Part shown: piece by piece, positions 1-9,905 of the stretch
Numbering within the stretch: position 1 is the stretch's first letter
Layout of the letters: each line of letters opens with the position of its first letter
NCBI RefSeq assembly: GCF_900324485.2
Contig: NC_046647.1
Span: 23,058,464 to 23,122,463 of the forward strand
From: Mastacembelus armatus
Taxonomy: Eukaryota; Chordata; Actinopteri; Synbranchiformes; Mastacembelidae
DNA: 64,000 nucleotides
Direction: 5' to 3'
Notes under the pieces: generated by a model
Databases searched by the model: none
What the model was told of the DNA's origin: nothing
What the model saw: only the letters and a program-made list of their open reading frames with translations
Made by a program: the position numbers and the translations under genes

Positions 1-316
1 TCCAATCAGTTTAATTAAACACAGCTGGACTCCAATGAAGGAGCAGAACCATCTCAAGGAGGATCAGAAGAAATGGACAGCATGTGAGTTAAATATGAGT
101 GTCCCTGCACAGGGTCTGAATACTTATGACCATGTGATATTTCAGTTTTTTAATACATTTGCAAAACTTTCTACATTTCTGTTTTTTTCTGTCAAGATGG
201 GGTGCTGAGTGTACATTAATGAGAAATAAAATGAACTTTTTTGATTTTGGCAAATGGCTGCAATGACACAAAGAGTGAAAAATTTAAAGGGGTCTGAATA
301 CTTTCCGTACCCACTG
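1..316 (-). mobile_element. 3' part of a Tc1-like transposon (window edge cuts it)
   Basis: Matches the right end of the complete Tc1 copy at 21,190-21,505 base for base with only a few substitutions and no indels. It ends with the terminal motif ...CCCACTG followed by the TA target. Only the terminal inverted repeat and the region upstream of the transposase are visible; the rest lies left of the window. The flank after it (317 onward) is also the same as the flank after the full copy, so this is a duplicated locus and not an independent insertion. Confidence 0.93.
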
Positions 317-434
317 TATATACTCAAGTAATATATATATTACTTGAGTATATATAATACCATTGTGTAATGCATGATAGACACAACAGGTTACCTTGAA
401 ATGTTTTTACCTTGTGTCGGCTCTGCTGGGTGAG

Positions 435-617
435 CCACCTGTTTGTTTCACAACTGGATGCGTTCAGATATTGCAGCATTGACAAAGTGCTGTTGTGGTA
501 CACCAGTTTCACTTTACAATACACACATTGTACAGTGTTCTCATTGTTTTTAAATTTGAAATGATCCCAAACTTTGGGCATTTTCTGCCTGTTATAGACG
601 GTTTCGCTCTCTGCCAT
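435..617 (-). pseudogene. BED zinc-finger fragment of a hAT (ZBED-like) transposase, copy 1
   Basis: On the minus strand an ATG near 617 opens a ~60-residue stretch beginning MAESETV. It contains a BED-finger pattern: KVWDHF, then QCVYCKVKL, then YHNSTLSMLQYLN. The stretch ends after ...RWLTQQSRHKVKTFQ at a possible splice donor. In ZBED/hAT proteins this finger precedes the catalytic hAT domain, but no catalytic domain follows here. I read it as a relic first exon of a hAT transposase. An almost identical copy is at 21,624-21,806. Confidence 0.6.
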
Positions 618-839
618 AGCGCCAAGTTTTGATAGTGAAATGCGTTGTGCAACATGATTATGGTCCATGTACAACAATGATCCCTTGGTGGAGCAGGTCC
701 GATAACACAAGTCATAGTATTCAAATGAATCTTCAAGTCAAAGAATTTCCTCGATTTCCTCGTCAGTTTCATAGAATGCGTATCTTTCACTTTGTCGTGT
801 GCGTCATTATCAATAATGGTCTTTCCTGCTGAGTGTGTG

Positions 840-1007
840 TGTCGTTCTGATGTTCCATGCATATGTTGGTACCTGCCCACTTTTTCCCTCTTCATCAGAT
901 GAGATGTAGATAATCAGGAACCTGTGTGTCATCACACACAATATATTATGGTCTGTGTGGCTGCAGAGAACACAACACCACACTTTGTCGTCCTCAACGT
1001 TTCAAAG
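840..1007 (+). other. Probable noncoding leader exon of the first GPCR unit
   Basis: A conserved block ending in ...CTCAACGTTTCAAAG followed by GTAAATTT, a good splice donor at 1,008. The same block occurs at 4,828, 8,150, 22,196 and 25,169, each time ahead of a GPCR copy whose first coding exon starts after an acceptor and GTTACCTCC. Inferred 5' UTR exon; the transcription start is not determined. Confidence 0.55.
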
Positions 1008-2307
1008 GTAAATTTTATATGACATTACTTTTTTATTCTAGTGTAGCTGCATTGGTTCTATTGCTCTGATAGTACAACTGATACAAATATTTAGAAATCA
1101 GTAAGTTTACATTTGCCATGTATTTCTAAGATAACAGAATTAAATGTGTAGTCTGTGGCACAAAGCTGGGGACCTGTGTACTATTCACCTGAGCTGGACA
1201 ATCATTAAGTTTGATTTCATTTGTTTTCTATTTTGTGTTAAATATAATTTTGATCCCTGGGAAATTAAAGTTCTGTTTCTAACTGTGTACGGAGAAAAGT
1301 ATAAATAATAAAAACATGGTAAAAATAAAATATATGAGAAGTAAAACTTAGAAAAAGCTAAAGGTGAAATTGTATGTTCCTATTTAGAGATATAATATGT
1401 GATGTTTATAAAAAGAGAAATTCAAACAATGATGCAAATGAAGATGCAAATTCATTCAAAGTGAGTGAACAATAGAATAATAGAATTACAGTCATACTGT
1501 GGTTAAACTGGACACATTTTTCTTTTTTTAATTACATTTAGTTTTGATGTAGGAAACATGAATATATGAAAAAAACTGTTAAATATTAGTTTTAATGGAT
1601 TCTTCCACCATTACTGTAATTGCTTATTTCATGATGATCATGTTTTAGTGTGAGGTTGATGTAGTATTAATAATTTGAAAATTATTATTTTAAATTTCAT
1701 ATTTAAAGCTGCATTGGTTCTAATATGAATCTATCTAAAGTAAATACATTTAAAAATTAATATGATTTTAACTTTTTTCTGTAAATATTTTTGTCCAATT
1801 TCTAACAAGAATACCAGAAATAACTGTGTAGACTGTCACAAATCTGGGGACCAGTATAGCTGCTATTGACCTCAGCTGTCAAATCAGGTTCTTTGGATTT
1901 TCTCTTTCCTGTTAAAGAAAATGTTGTTGTGTATAAAATAATGAGGATCTGGTTGTGTAACAAAGAAACAACTTTCTATAGAAGCATATAAAACAGTCAC
2001 ATCAAAAAATGCAAACAAACATGCAAATGAAGATGGAAAGTGATGAGCAATGACAGCAGCTATGGACAGTAGATGCAGATTAAATCAAATAAAGACGGGG
2101 CTTTAAAGGACGATGTTCTTTGGAAATATCAGAAATGATCCGATTTTTACAACTGATACAAAATGTTTTCAATGATATTAAACCAATTTCCTGTCACATT
2201 TCCAGTTATTTGTTGTATATTAGAAAGAGAAGCACCTTCATTGATATGACCACAATATATTTCTTGTTATAGGTTACCTCCTATCCCACCACAGATCTCA
2301 CTGAAGA

Positions 2308-3739
2308 ATGGGGGATTTCAACAACACCACCGTTTATCACAACAACAGCTACAGTGAAACTGATTCAAGAAATATGATTCTCTTTTACGTGCATTGTACC
2401 GTCATCGGCCTCGGTCTTCCTCTGACCCTGCTGGCCATCTCTGCTCTGATTTCTCTGGTACCAACATCACAGCTGACACTTGTGTGTTTCTGTCTGTGTG
2501 TGAAGGACATTTAGGATCTTTGCAGAGGTGAAGCAGGTATCAGGGCTGGGAGAACTGGATGTTTCTAATGAGACTGACTATAATTCTGGGCTAAACCTCC
2601 ATGTAAATACACAATTAAAAGAGATTTTTATTAAAATACACAGATTATTCATATGCTCAGTTCCCTGTACCTGCCCACCTCATGTGTTTCCTTATATCTG
2701 TACCCAAACCTGACAGGATTTATTCATCTTAAATGCAACAATAATAAAATGTCATAGTGTGTTAGACTCACCATACGTTTGCCTGATTATCTAAATCTCT
2801 GGTGATGCAAAGGGCTTGTGTTTTACAAATGATTGTAAAACCTGAACAGCTGCCATTTTTATTTTTATCCATGTTCTCCTGCAGGTACGTGATGACCACG
2901 TTGCTCCCATCTTTGTTATAAACCTTCTCATCTCTGACCTCCTTCAGATCTGCTACATGATCATATCAGTTGCAAGCCCGAAGCAGGTGATGCAATTGCA
3001 AATTGTTTACTGGACTTCTCTGATGGCCAGCATTGGCTTCATGATGTGTGTCGCCCTGGAAAGGTGAATATCTGTCTTTTCCAGATGTCTTTGTACCTTC
3101 ATGTGTCTGACAGCTTCTGTTTCATCAGCACATTTTTCTGAAATATGCTGAGAGTCAGAAATGTCCTGTATGATGATGTCCAGACTGATGGATGTGTTTA
3201 TCTTGTGTTTCAGGTGTTGTCTCATCACCTGGCCCCTGTGGTATCGCATCAACAGGAGTGTTAAAGTCTCTGTGTTGATTTGTGTCATAGTCTGGTTGTT
3301 TCCTTTGGTCCCTTTCACATTTGTTAAGTGGACTTCCTTTAGCACATTTTCCACCTTTTTCCTCCTTCCCTTCCCTGTGTTCGTCTTCTCCCTGGTTGGA
3401 ACCCTCAAATCTCTGTCTGCTTCCATCTCAGTCTCCTCTGAGGAGAAACGACGAATAGTGGGAGCTGTGGTTTTGGTGTTCCTCATATACGTGATGCTGT
3501 TCCTGCCCTTTATCATTTACTTATTGCCAAACACATATTATCCTTCTCTCTATCTTGTCTCTTTCACCTTTATCAGGCTGAGTCCTATTGCAGACTTGGT
3601 CCTGTATGTTTTCATGGGCAAAGGGGCCACAGACAAGCTGAGAGCTTTGCTGTGTTGTTGCAGGAAGGAAACCCAACGACCAAAGCAGCAGGTCCTGACT
3701 GTGAGTGGTGACAGAACAGGGACAGTCAGCTCCATGTGA
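2308..3739 (+). CDS. Class A GPCR, tandem copy 1 (284 aa, three exons)
   Basis: Coding exons 2,308-2,457, 2,885-3,063 and 3,214-3,739, joined by GT-AG introns of phase 0 and phase 2. The 5' UTR acceptor is at 2,272. The N-terminus carries several N-glycosylation sequons (NNT, NTT, NNS), followed by seven hydrophobic segments. TM3 ends in LERC (ERY in the paralogs), then PLWYR. The usual TM3-ECL2 cysteine pair is absent, and NPxxY is replaced by DLVLY. The tail LLCCCRKE could be palmitoylated. ERC/PLWYR and the missing disulfide recall MAS-related (MRGPR) receptors, but I cannot assign a family or ligand. It would be a plasma-membrane receptor. Start chosen at the only in-frame ATG just after the acceptor. 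Confidence 0.85.
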
Positions 3740-3989
3740 GCAGAGAAGCAGGAGAGACAGAAAAGTGTAAGAATATTTGAACCCACTATGTTATTCAACA
3801 GCTCAGTTCCTCTTTCTTTGTGTTCCATATTTGATTTGAAATATTCACTCATGTAATCAATAGTTTTTATAGAAAATGCATCTCATGTCCTTTGGGTTTT
3901 CTAGTTTTGCCGACACATTGTAGCTGCTTTTTCTTTATTAATATTCACTCTGTCATATTCATTATTGGATTGTTTGTATGTGGAAGTCA

Positions 3990-3995
3990 AATAAA
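3990..3995 (+). terminator. Poly(A) signal AATAAA of GPCR copy 1
   Basis: AATAAA about 250 bases after the stop. The homologous site is AATAAA in copy 3 (16,695) but AGATAAA in copies 2 and 4 (near 7,055 and 24,103), which removes the canonical hexamer. Confidence 0.6.
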
Positions 3996-3999
3996 GTGA

Positions 4000-4600
4000 A
4001 ACTACTTTATATTTAGTTTCATGTGTGTTTTTAATCTGGTGTCAGTTCACAGTGAACATGTGTCAAAGTCTGGATGATCCCTCCTGTGGAAGCCCACATT
4101 AAAGCTGAGTGATGATTGTAGGCATGTTGGGTTGGAAAACTGGGCCGTTTGCTCAGAGACACTTTGGTGGCCAGTGATTTTCATGTTCCTGCATTTTCAT
4201 CTTGTGTTTCATATGAGACACGTTTCTGTTTTCTACCAGATCAACAATACACAATTACACAGACAGAGAATTGATCAGACTCATTCTTTTCATCGATTTA
4301 TAAATCCTCACATACGCCTGTTTCTCTGTGGAACTGGGTCCATGACATTTATAAATCCTCACATTTATCATCTTTAAAACATCTGCTGTGATGAAGAACA
4401 TAAAACAATATAACATGTAGTTTGTATAGTTGATATAATAATGATCTATGGAGTCACGTCTTTTTAAATTAGGCTGTTTAACAAATTATTGATTCATTAA
4501 TATGTTTTCCATCTTTCATATTGTGAATTTCATAATGTTGTTTAAAGGCATTTTTATTGACCTGTTTTGTGTTGTATCATATGTTGCTGGGATTGTTTGT
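4000..4600. other. Intergenic, no gene seen
   Basis: AT-rich spacer between GPCR copy 1 and the next leader block. It differs from the downstream segment shared by copies 2-4, so copy 1 has its own 3' flank. No coding signal or known repeat recognised. Confidence 0.5.
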
Positions 4601-4639
4601 GTGTTTTTCGCTTTGTCGTGTGCGTCATTATCAATAATG

Positions 4640-4828
4640 GTCTTTCCTGCTGAGTGTGTGTGTCGTTCTGATGTTCCATGCATATGTTGGTACCTGCCCA
4701 CTTTTTCCCTCTTCATCAGATGAGATGTAGATAATCAGGAACCTGTGTGTCATCACACACAATATATTATGGTCTGTGTGGCTGCAGAGAACACAACACC
4801 ACACTTTGTCGTCCTCAACGCTTAAAAG
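4640..4828 (+). other. Probable noncoding leader exon, unit 2
   Basis: Same block as at 840-1,007, with a donor AAAAG|GTAAAT at 4,829. It has a small change just before the donor (CTTAAAAG for TTTCAAAG). The flank to about 5,690 is shared with the units at 8,150/14,116 and 25,169. Confidence 0.5.
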
Positions 4829-5756
4829 GTAAATTTTATATGACATTACTTTTTTATTCTAGTGTAGCTGCATTGGTTCTATTGCTCTGATAGTACAACT
4901 GATACAAATATTTAGAAATCAGTAAGTTTACATTTGCCATGTATTTCTAAGATAACAGAATTAAATGTGTAGTCTGTGGCACAAAGCTGGGGACCTGTGT
5001 ACTATTCACCTGAGCTGGACAATCATTAAGTTTGATTTCATTTGTTTTCTATTTTGTGTTAAATATAATTTTGATCCCTGGGAAATAAAAGTTCTGGTTC
5101 TAACTGTGTACGGAGAAAAGTATAAATAATAAAAACATGGTAAAAATAAAATATATGAAAAGTAAAACTTAGAAAAAGCTAAAGGTGAAATTGTATGTTC
5201 CTATTTAGAGATATAATATGTGATGTTTATAAAAAGAGAAATTCAAACAATGATGCAAATGAAGATGCAAACAGATTCAAAATGAGGTCGGCTGTGAACA
5301 ATAGAAGTACAGTCATACTGTGGTTAAATACTCGTGTTGTTTTTGATCAGAATGTTCTTATAATCTATGTAGTCGGACAATAAAAACAAATGCAGTCTGA
5401 TCCATCAGCCTCCATTAAACTGTGTGAACCTGCAGATTGAAATGTTTATTCAGAAATTAGAGCCATAAATAAATGGCATTCATTCATAAAACACTGTGAT
5501 TAAAGCTGTTGCTGCTCACACAGCCACAGTGTTGGCACAGAGACTTATATACTAAATGTCTTTACTAAGAAGAAGACAGTCATTTACATTGTGTTTTCAG
5601 TTCTTTTGTCATATTACTACTGAAATGAAAAGCACCATAATTCATTTTATCATAATAATTTGTTGCTATAGGTTACCTCCTATCCCAAACTACAGATCTC
5701 ACTGAAGACCAGGAAAGTTCAACATCACCGTGTTTCAGGAAAGAAATAACAGTGAA

Positions 5757-6805
5757 ATGAAGCCAGACCTTAATCCAATAATCATCATTGTTTTGGTGAT
5801 CAACAGCCTCGGCCTTATTTTGACAGTGCCGGCCATCTGTGGACTGTTCACTGTGGTACGTACGTCCCAGCTGACACTTCTGTGTTTCTGTTCTTGGACT
5901 TTCTCAGATCCACCTGTCCAGTTTTCCAGTTATCAGATGCTGTGTGTCCTTTTTTAATTGTGATCCATGTTCTCCTGCAGGTGCGAAATGATCATGTTGT
6001 TCCGATCTACGTCATCAACCTCCTTATTGCTGACCTCATCCATATCTGCTACATGATCGTGTTAGAGGTAGACCCTGAGAAGTTTCTTAATAGCATCGCC
6101 CCTGTGGTTTTTATACTTGATGTGATCGCCCGTGCTGGCTTCATGATGTGTGTGGCCCTGGAAAGGTGAATATCTGTCTCTCCAGGATGTGAATACTGTT
6201 TCATCAGGAATGTGCTGTATGATGATGCCCACACTATTTATGTGTTTGTGTTTTATTTCAGGTATTTGGTCATCGCCTGGCCACATTGGTACCAATTCAA
6301 ACGAAGTGTCACAGTGTCTGTGCTGATTTCTCTCATAGTCTGGCTGTATCCTTTTATCCCTGTCATAGTTGTCATGTTTGTACAACACCTAAGCATCGTC
6401 TTCACCACCTTTTTCCTCCTCCCCTTCCCTGTGATTGTCTTCTCCCTGGTTGGAACCCTCAAATCTCTGTCTGCTGCCATCTCAGTCTCCTCTGAGGAGA
6501 AACGACGAATAGTGGGAGCTGTGGTTTTGGTCCTGTGTAATAACATGCTGCTGTCTGTGTTTGCAATATATATTTTTATTGTATTAGACTATTTTGTCAG
6601 TTTAAATCGTGCTCTGTCTGATTTCTTTACAATTTGCAGCTCGTTCAGTCCCCTACTAGACTTGGTCCTGTATGTTTTCATGGGCAAAGGGGCCACAGAC
6701 AAGCTGAGAGCTTTGCTGTGTTGTTGCAGGAAGGAAACCCAACGACCAAAGCAGCAGGTCCTGACTGTGAGTGGTGACAGAACAGGGACAGTCAGCTCCA
6801 TGTGA
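5757..6805 (+). CDS. Class A GPCR, tandem copy 2 (275 aa, three exons)
   Basis: Exons 5,757-5,855, 5,981-6,165 and 6,262-6,805; phases 0 and 2 keep the frame. The first in-frame ATG gives a very short extracellular N-terminus (MKPDLNP) without glycosylation sites, unlike copy 1, because the ATG position used by copy 1 reads ACC here. TM3 ends in LERY, followed by PHWYQ. TM7 has DLVLY. The tail is the shared LLCCCRKE form. Intron 1 is only 125 bp; it keeps a short piece of the ~500-bp sequence found in introns of copies 3 and 5, so it looks like a deletion derivative. Ligand unknown. Confidence 0.83.
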
Positions 6806-7079
6806 GCAGAGAAGCAGGAGAGACAGAAAAGTGTAAGAATATTTGAACCCACTATGTTATTCAACAGCTCAGTTCCTCTTTCTTTGTGTTCCATATTTGA
6901 TTTGAAATATTCACTCATGTAATCAATAGTTTTTATAGAAAATGCATCTCATGTCCTTTGGGTTTTCTAGTTTTGTCGACACATTGTAGCTGCTTTTTCT
7001 TTATTAATATTCATTCTGTCATATTCATTATTGGATTGTTTGTATGTGGAAGTCAGATAAAGTGAAACTACTTTATATT

Positions 7080-7760
7080 TTATATTCTTCATTGGTTCCT
7101 GATGTTTAATTCATGTTTTGAACCTGGTGGTTTTGTCAGTTATGAAGTGAATAAACCCAGTTTTCCCTCCATCCTGTGTCTTTGTGCTGTCTGCGTCTGG
7201 GTCCACAGCTGATTATCACACACAGGTTGTGACAGTGCAGTTTTTGTGTAACACCTGTGAGGTTGTCCAACAGCACTGAACAGCCGTCATCATGCAGAGA
7301 CACTGGGCCGTGGCTTTTTATAGCCCCTGTACAATAATGTTCTCACACGTATCTGAACCATCATCACTGTGATATCTGTCATCGTCATCATCATCATCAT
7401 CATCACACATAAGAAAGACGATCATCGATCACTGTGTAACGCTCATATTGAAAAGGACCCAGCAGAGTCCAAACTACAGCGACTTCTAAGTCATGGATAC
7501 ATTTTGAAACCAGCTGTGATGAAGCATCAGTCTGTTCTTTGTGGCTTCTCTGTTGATGTTCTAGCTCACAGGAGCTACTGACTAAATCTGACTTCCAGTA
7601 AAATGAATCATGACGAAAATCAACGTTTGACAAGTGACATAAAAAAATTGTTTAATGTTGAAACATTGAACAGAAAAGTAACATCAGGAAACGTTTGTGT
7701 TATTGGAAAAAATGTCACAAGTTCAATAAAAATCGGAAACGACCATAAAATCCTGTAAGA
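7080..7760. repeat. Shared downstream segment, copy after GPCR 2
   Basis: This stretch recurs after GPCR copy 3 (16,716-17,230, then interrupted) and copy 4 (24,125-24,800). It includes a CAT-type triplet run (7,379-7,404) whose length differs among copies. No coding potential seen. It marks the tandem-duplication unit. Confidence 0.8.
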
Positions 7761-7959
7761 CTGAAAATAAGAATGAAGATGTTTCACAGTAATGAGCTGA
7801 GTGATGATACATTTTTAACTTGTTTAACACAGACTAGTTTCATTACTAGATTTTATATCATTGAAATTATGTTTCATAATTATTTTCTGTTTTTAATATT
7901 GAAATATTTGCTGTTTTATAGTATGTTGCAGTTAAATATGTTTTTCACTTTATCAATAA

Positions 7960-8150
7960 TGGTCTTTCCTGCTGAGTGTGTGTGTCGTTCTGATGTTCCA
8001 TGCATATGTTGGTACCTGCCCACTTTTTCCCTCTTCATCAGATGAGATGTAGATAATCAGGAACCTGTGTGTCATCACACACAATATATTATGGTCTGTG
8101 TGGCTGCAGAGAACACAACACCACACTTTGTCGTCCTCACCGTTTCAAAG
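7960..8150 (+). other. Probable noncoding leader exon, unit 3
   Basis: Leader block with donor TTTCAAAG|GTAAAT. Its intron is interrupted 200 bases later by the DIRS element; the unit resumes at 14,116. Confidence 0.5.
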
Positions 8151-8370
8151 GTAAATTTTATATGACATTACTTTTTTATTCTAGTGTAGCTGCATTGGTT
8201 CTATTGCTCTGATAGTACAACTGATACAAATATTTAGAAATCAGTAAGTTTACATTTGCCATGTATTTCTAAGATAACAGAATTAAATGTGTAGTCTGTG
8301 GCACAAAGCTGGGGACCTGTGTACTATTCACCTGAGCTGGACAATCATTAAGTTCTATTTCATCCTTTCT

Positions 8371-8504
8371 GACCGCCAGAGGGCGGTGCTGTAAGCACTG
8401 AATGTTCCCTTCGCGCATGCGCAGTTCGAGTATTTATACCAACAAAGTCACGTGTGACCCTGGATGACCCCCGGAGGTGATATATTCCGGCGTCATCCAA
8501 GGCT
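8371..8504 (+). repeat. DIRS left inverted terminal repeat
   Basis: 134 bp, exact reverse complement of 13,939-14,072. It holds an NRF-1-type palindrome CGCGCATGCGCA (8,412-8,423), a TATA-like TATTTATA (8,431-8,438) and an E-box CACGTG (8,449-8,454), suggesting it contains the element's promoter. Sixteen bases unique to this end (8,355-8,370) lie outside it. Confidence 0.93.
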
Positions 8505-8756
8505 TTTTTCCTCTTTTCTTCTCGCGTGCGGTTCGCATGGTGGCCGATTGCTTTGCAAGCGGCACATTCCTTACCAGTTGCTGGGAGCCCCGTGACTCGA
8601 GTGGTTGGAGAAGCGGATTCGCCCTCCAGGGGCTGCGACTGTGGATTCGGGATTTTCCCGTTGTTACATTACCCGGGAGGTAATAATTGTACGCTCTTTC
8701 GCTGTGGGTGCACCGCAGCAGCAAAAGTTGTTTTCTGTTTGGAGTGCCGAATTTGT

Positions 8757-9830
8757 TGGTGACGGTGGCGTTTGCGCTCCCCTCTCCCATTGTTTCTTTT
8801 TCTCTCGGCATCGGACGCATTGTGCGTCCGCCTCGGTGAAAACGCCGTGGTTGTTTTTCGTTGGTGTTATCGCAGTGCTGGTGGTGACGGTAGCGTTCCC
8901 CCTCCCCTCTCCCACTGACTGTCGGCTGCATGGTTTGATTGCTCCGCCGCCATAGCGGTGTTTCATTTGCCAATATCACGGACATTTACTTGTGTTTTCC
9001 GCTGCGGCTAAACCGCCGCAGTTGTTTTTCTTTAACGACGCTACGCCTGTAGCCTCTGCTGGTGACGGCAGCGTTCGCGCTCCCCTCTCCCATTCTTCCT
9101 TTTGCTGCATCGTTTCTCCACTGGTCGGGACGATGTAGCTAGTTTCCTAATTATATAATAATATAAAAAAAAAAACAAAAAACAAAAGACACGGACTTCT
9201 ACTGGTGACAGCAGCGTTCGCGCTCCCCTCTCCCATTTTTTCCTTTTGCTGCATCGTTTCTCCACTGGTCGGGACGATGTAGCTAGTTTCCTAATTATAT
9301 AATAATATAACAAAAAAAAAAAAAACACAAAGGAAACGGGCCTCTACTGGTGACAGCAGCGTTCGCGCTCCCCGCTCCCACATCGGCTTTGCCACATCAT
9401 TTCTCTCCTGCAGGTGAGTTGTGGTACCTGCTCTTTCTGTGAAAACAACAAGAAAAGGACGGCAGTGCACCCGCCTTCAGCCTCTATTGGTGACGGCAGC
9501 GTTCGCGCTCCCCGCTCCCACATTGGCTTTTGCTGTATCATTTCTCCCCTGCGGGTGAGTTGTTGTACCTGCCTTCTCTGTGAAAACAACAAGGAAAGGA
9601 GGGAAGTGCACTCACCTCAGCCGCCATTGGTGACGGCAGCGTTCGCGCTCCCCACTCCCAATTGGGTTACTGCATCGTCTCTACCTTGCGGGTGGGACGC
9701 TGTGTCAGGTTTTTCTTTGAAATAATAAAAAAAAAAAAAAAAAAGAGGGAGACATACAGTCAGCACTCTCAGCCGCTACTGGTGACGGCAGCGTTCGCGC
9801 TCCCCGCTCCCAGTTTCTGGCACTTGGATT
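8757..9830 (+). repeat. Degenerate tandem repeats in the DIRS leader
   Basis: A core of the form GGTGACGGCAGCGTTCGCGC followed by TCCCC(T/G)CTCCCA recurs near 8,757, 8,879, 9,060, 9,202, 9,349, 9,489, 9,629 and 9,781. Spacings are mostly about 140-150 bp. Units also share parts such as the GCTGCATCGTTTCTCC motif and A-rich runs. No start codon context or protein is apparent; this is the untranslated leader upstream of the gag-like region. Confidence 0.8.
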
Positions 9831-9905
9831 ACTCCCCTGGGCGGCAGTTGCAGCATCAGGAGCGTATCAGCCATTTGGTACTGGGGCAGACAGCAAAGCC
9901 TCAGC

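Larger units (their letters stand above)
1..1114. repeat. Duplicated tract, copy A (partner 21,190-22,303)
   Basis: The offset of 21,189 bases is constant from base 1 to about 1,114, with no indel and only a handful of substitutions. The tract holds the Tc1 end, the BED fragment and the leader exon of a GPCR unit. Both copies then diverge abruptly after the shared string AAGTTTACATTT. This marks a recent segmental duplication or a gene-conversion tract. Confidence 0.93.

Noticed and set aside
509-895. 128-residue frame on the minus strand (MKREKVGRYQHMHG...), also at 21,698-22,084
   Set aside because: Antisense to the leader exon block and out of frame with the BED finger; repeats at every leader copy without protein features.
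9060-9830. CRISPR-like array
   Set aside because: Repeats are ~140 bp, degenerate and lie in a eukaryotic retroelement leader; no spacers.
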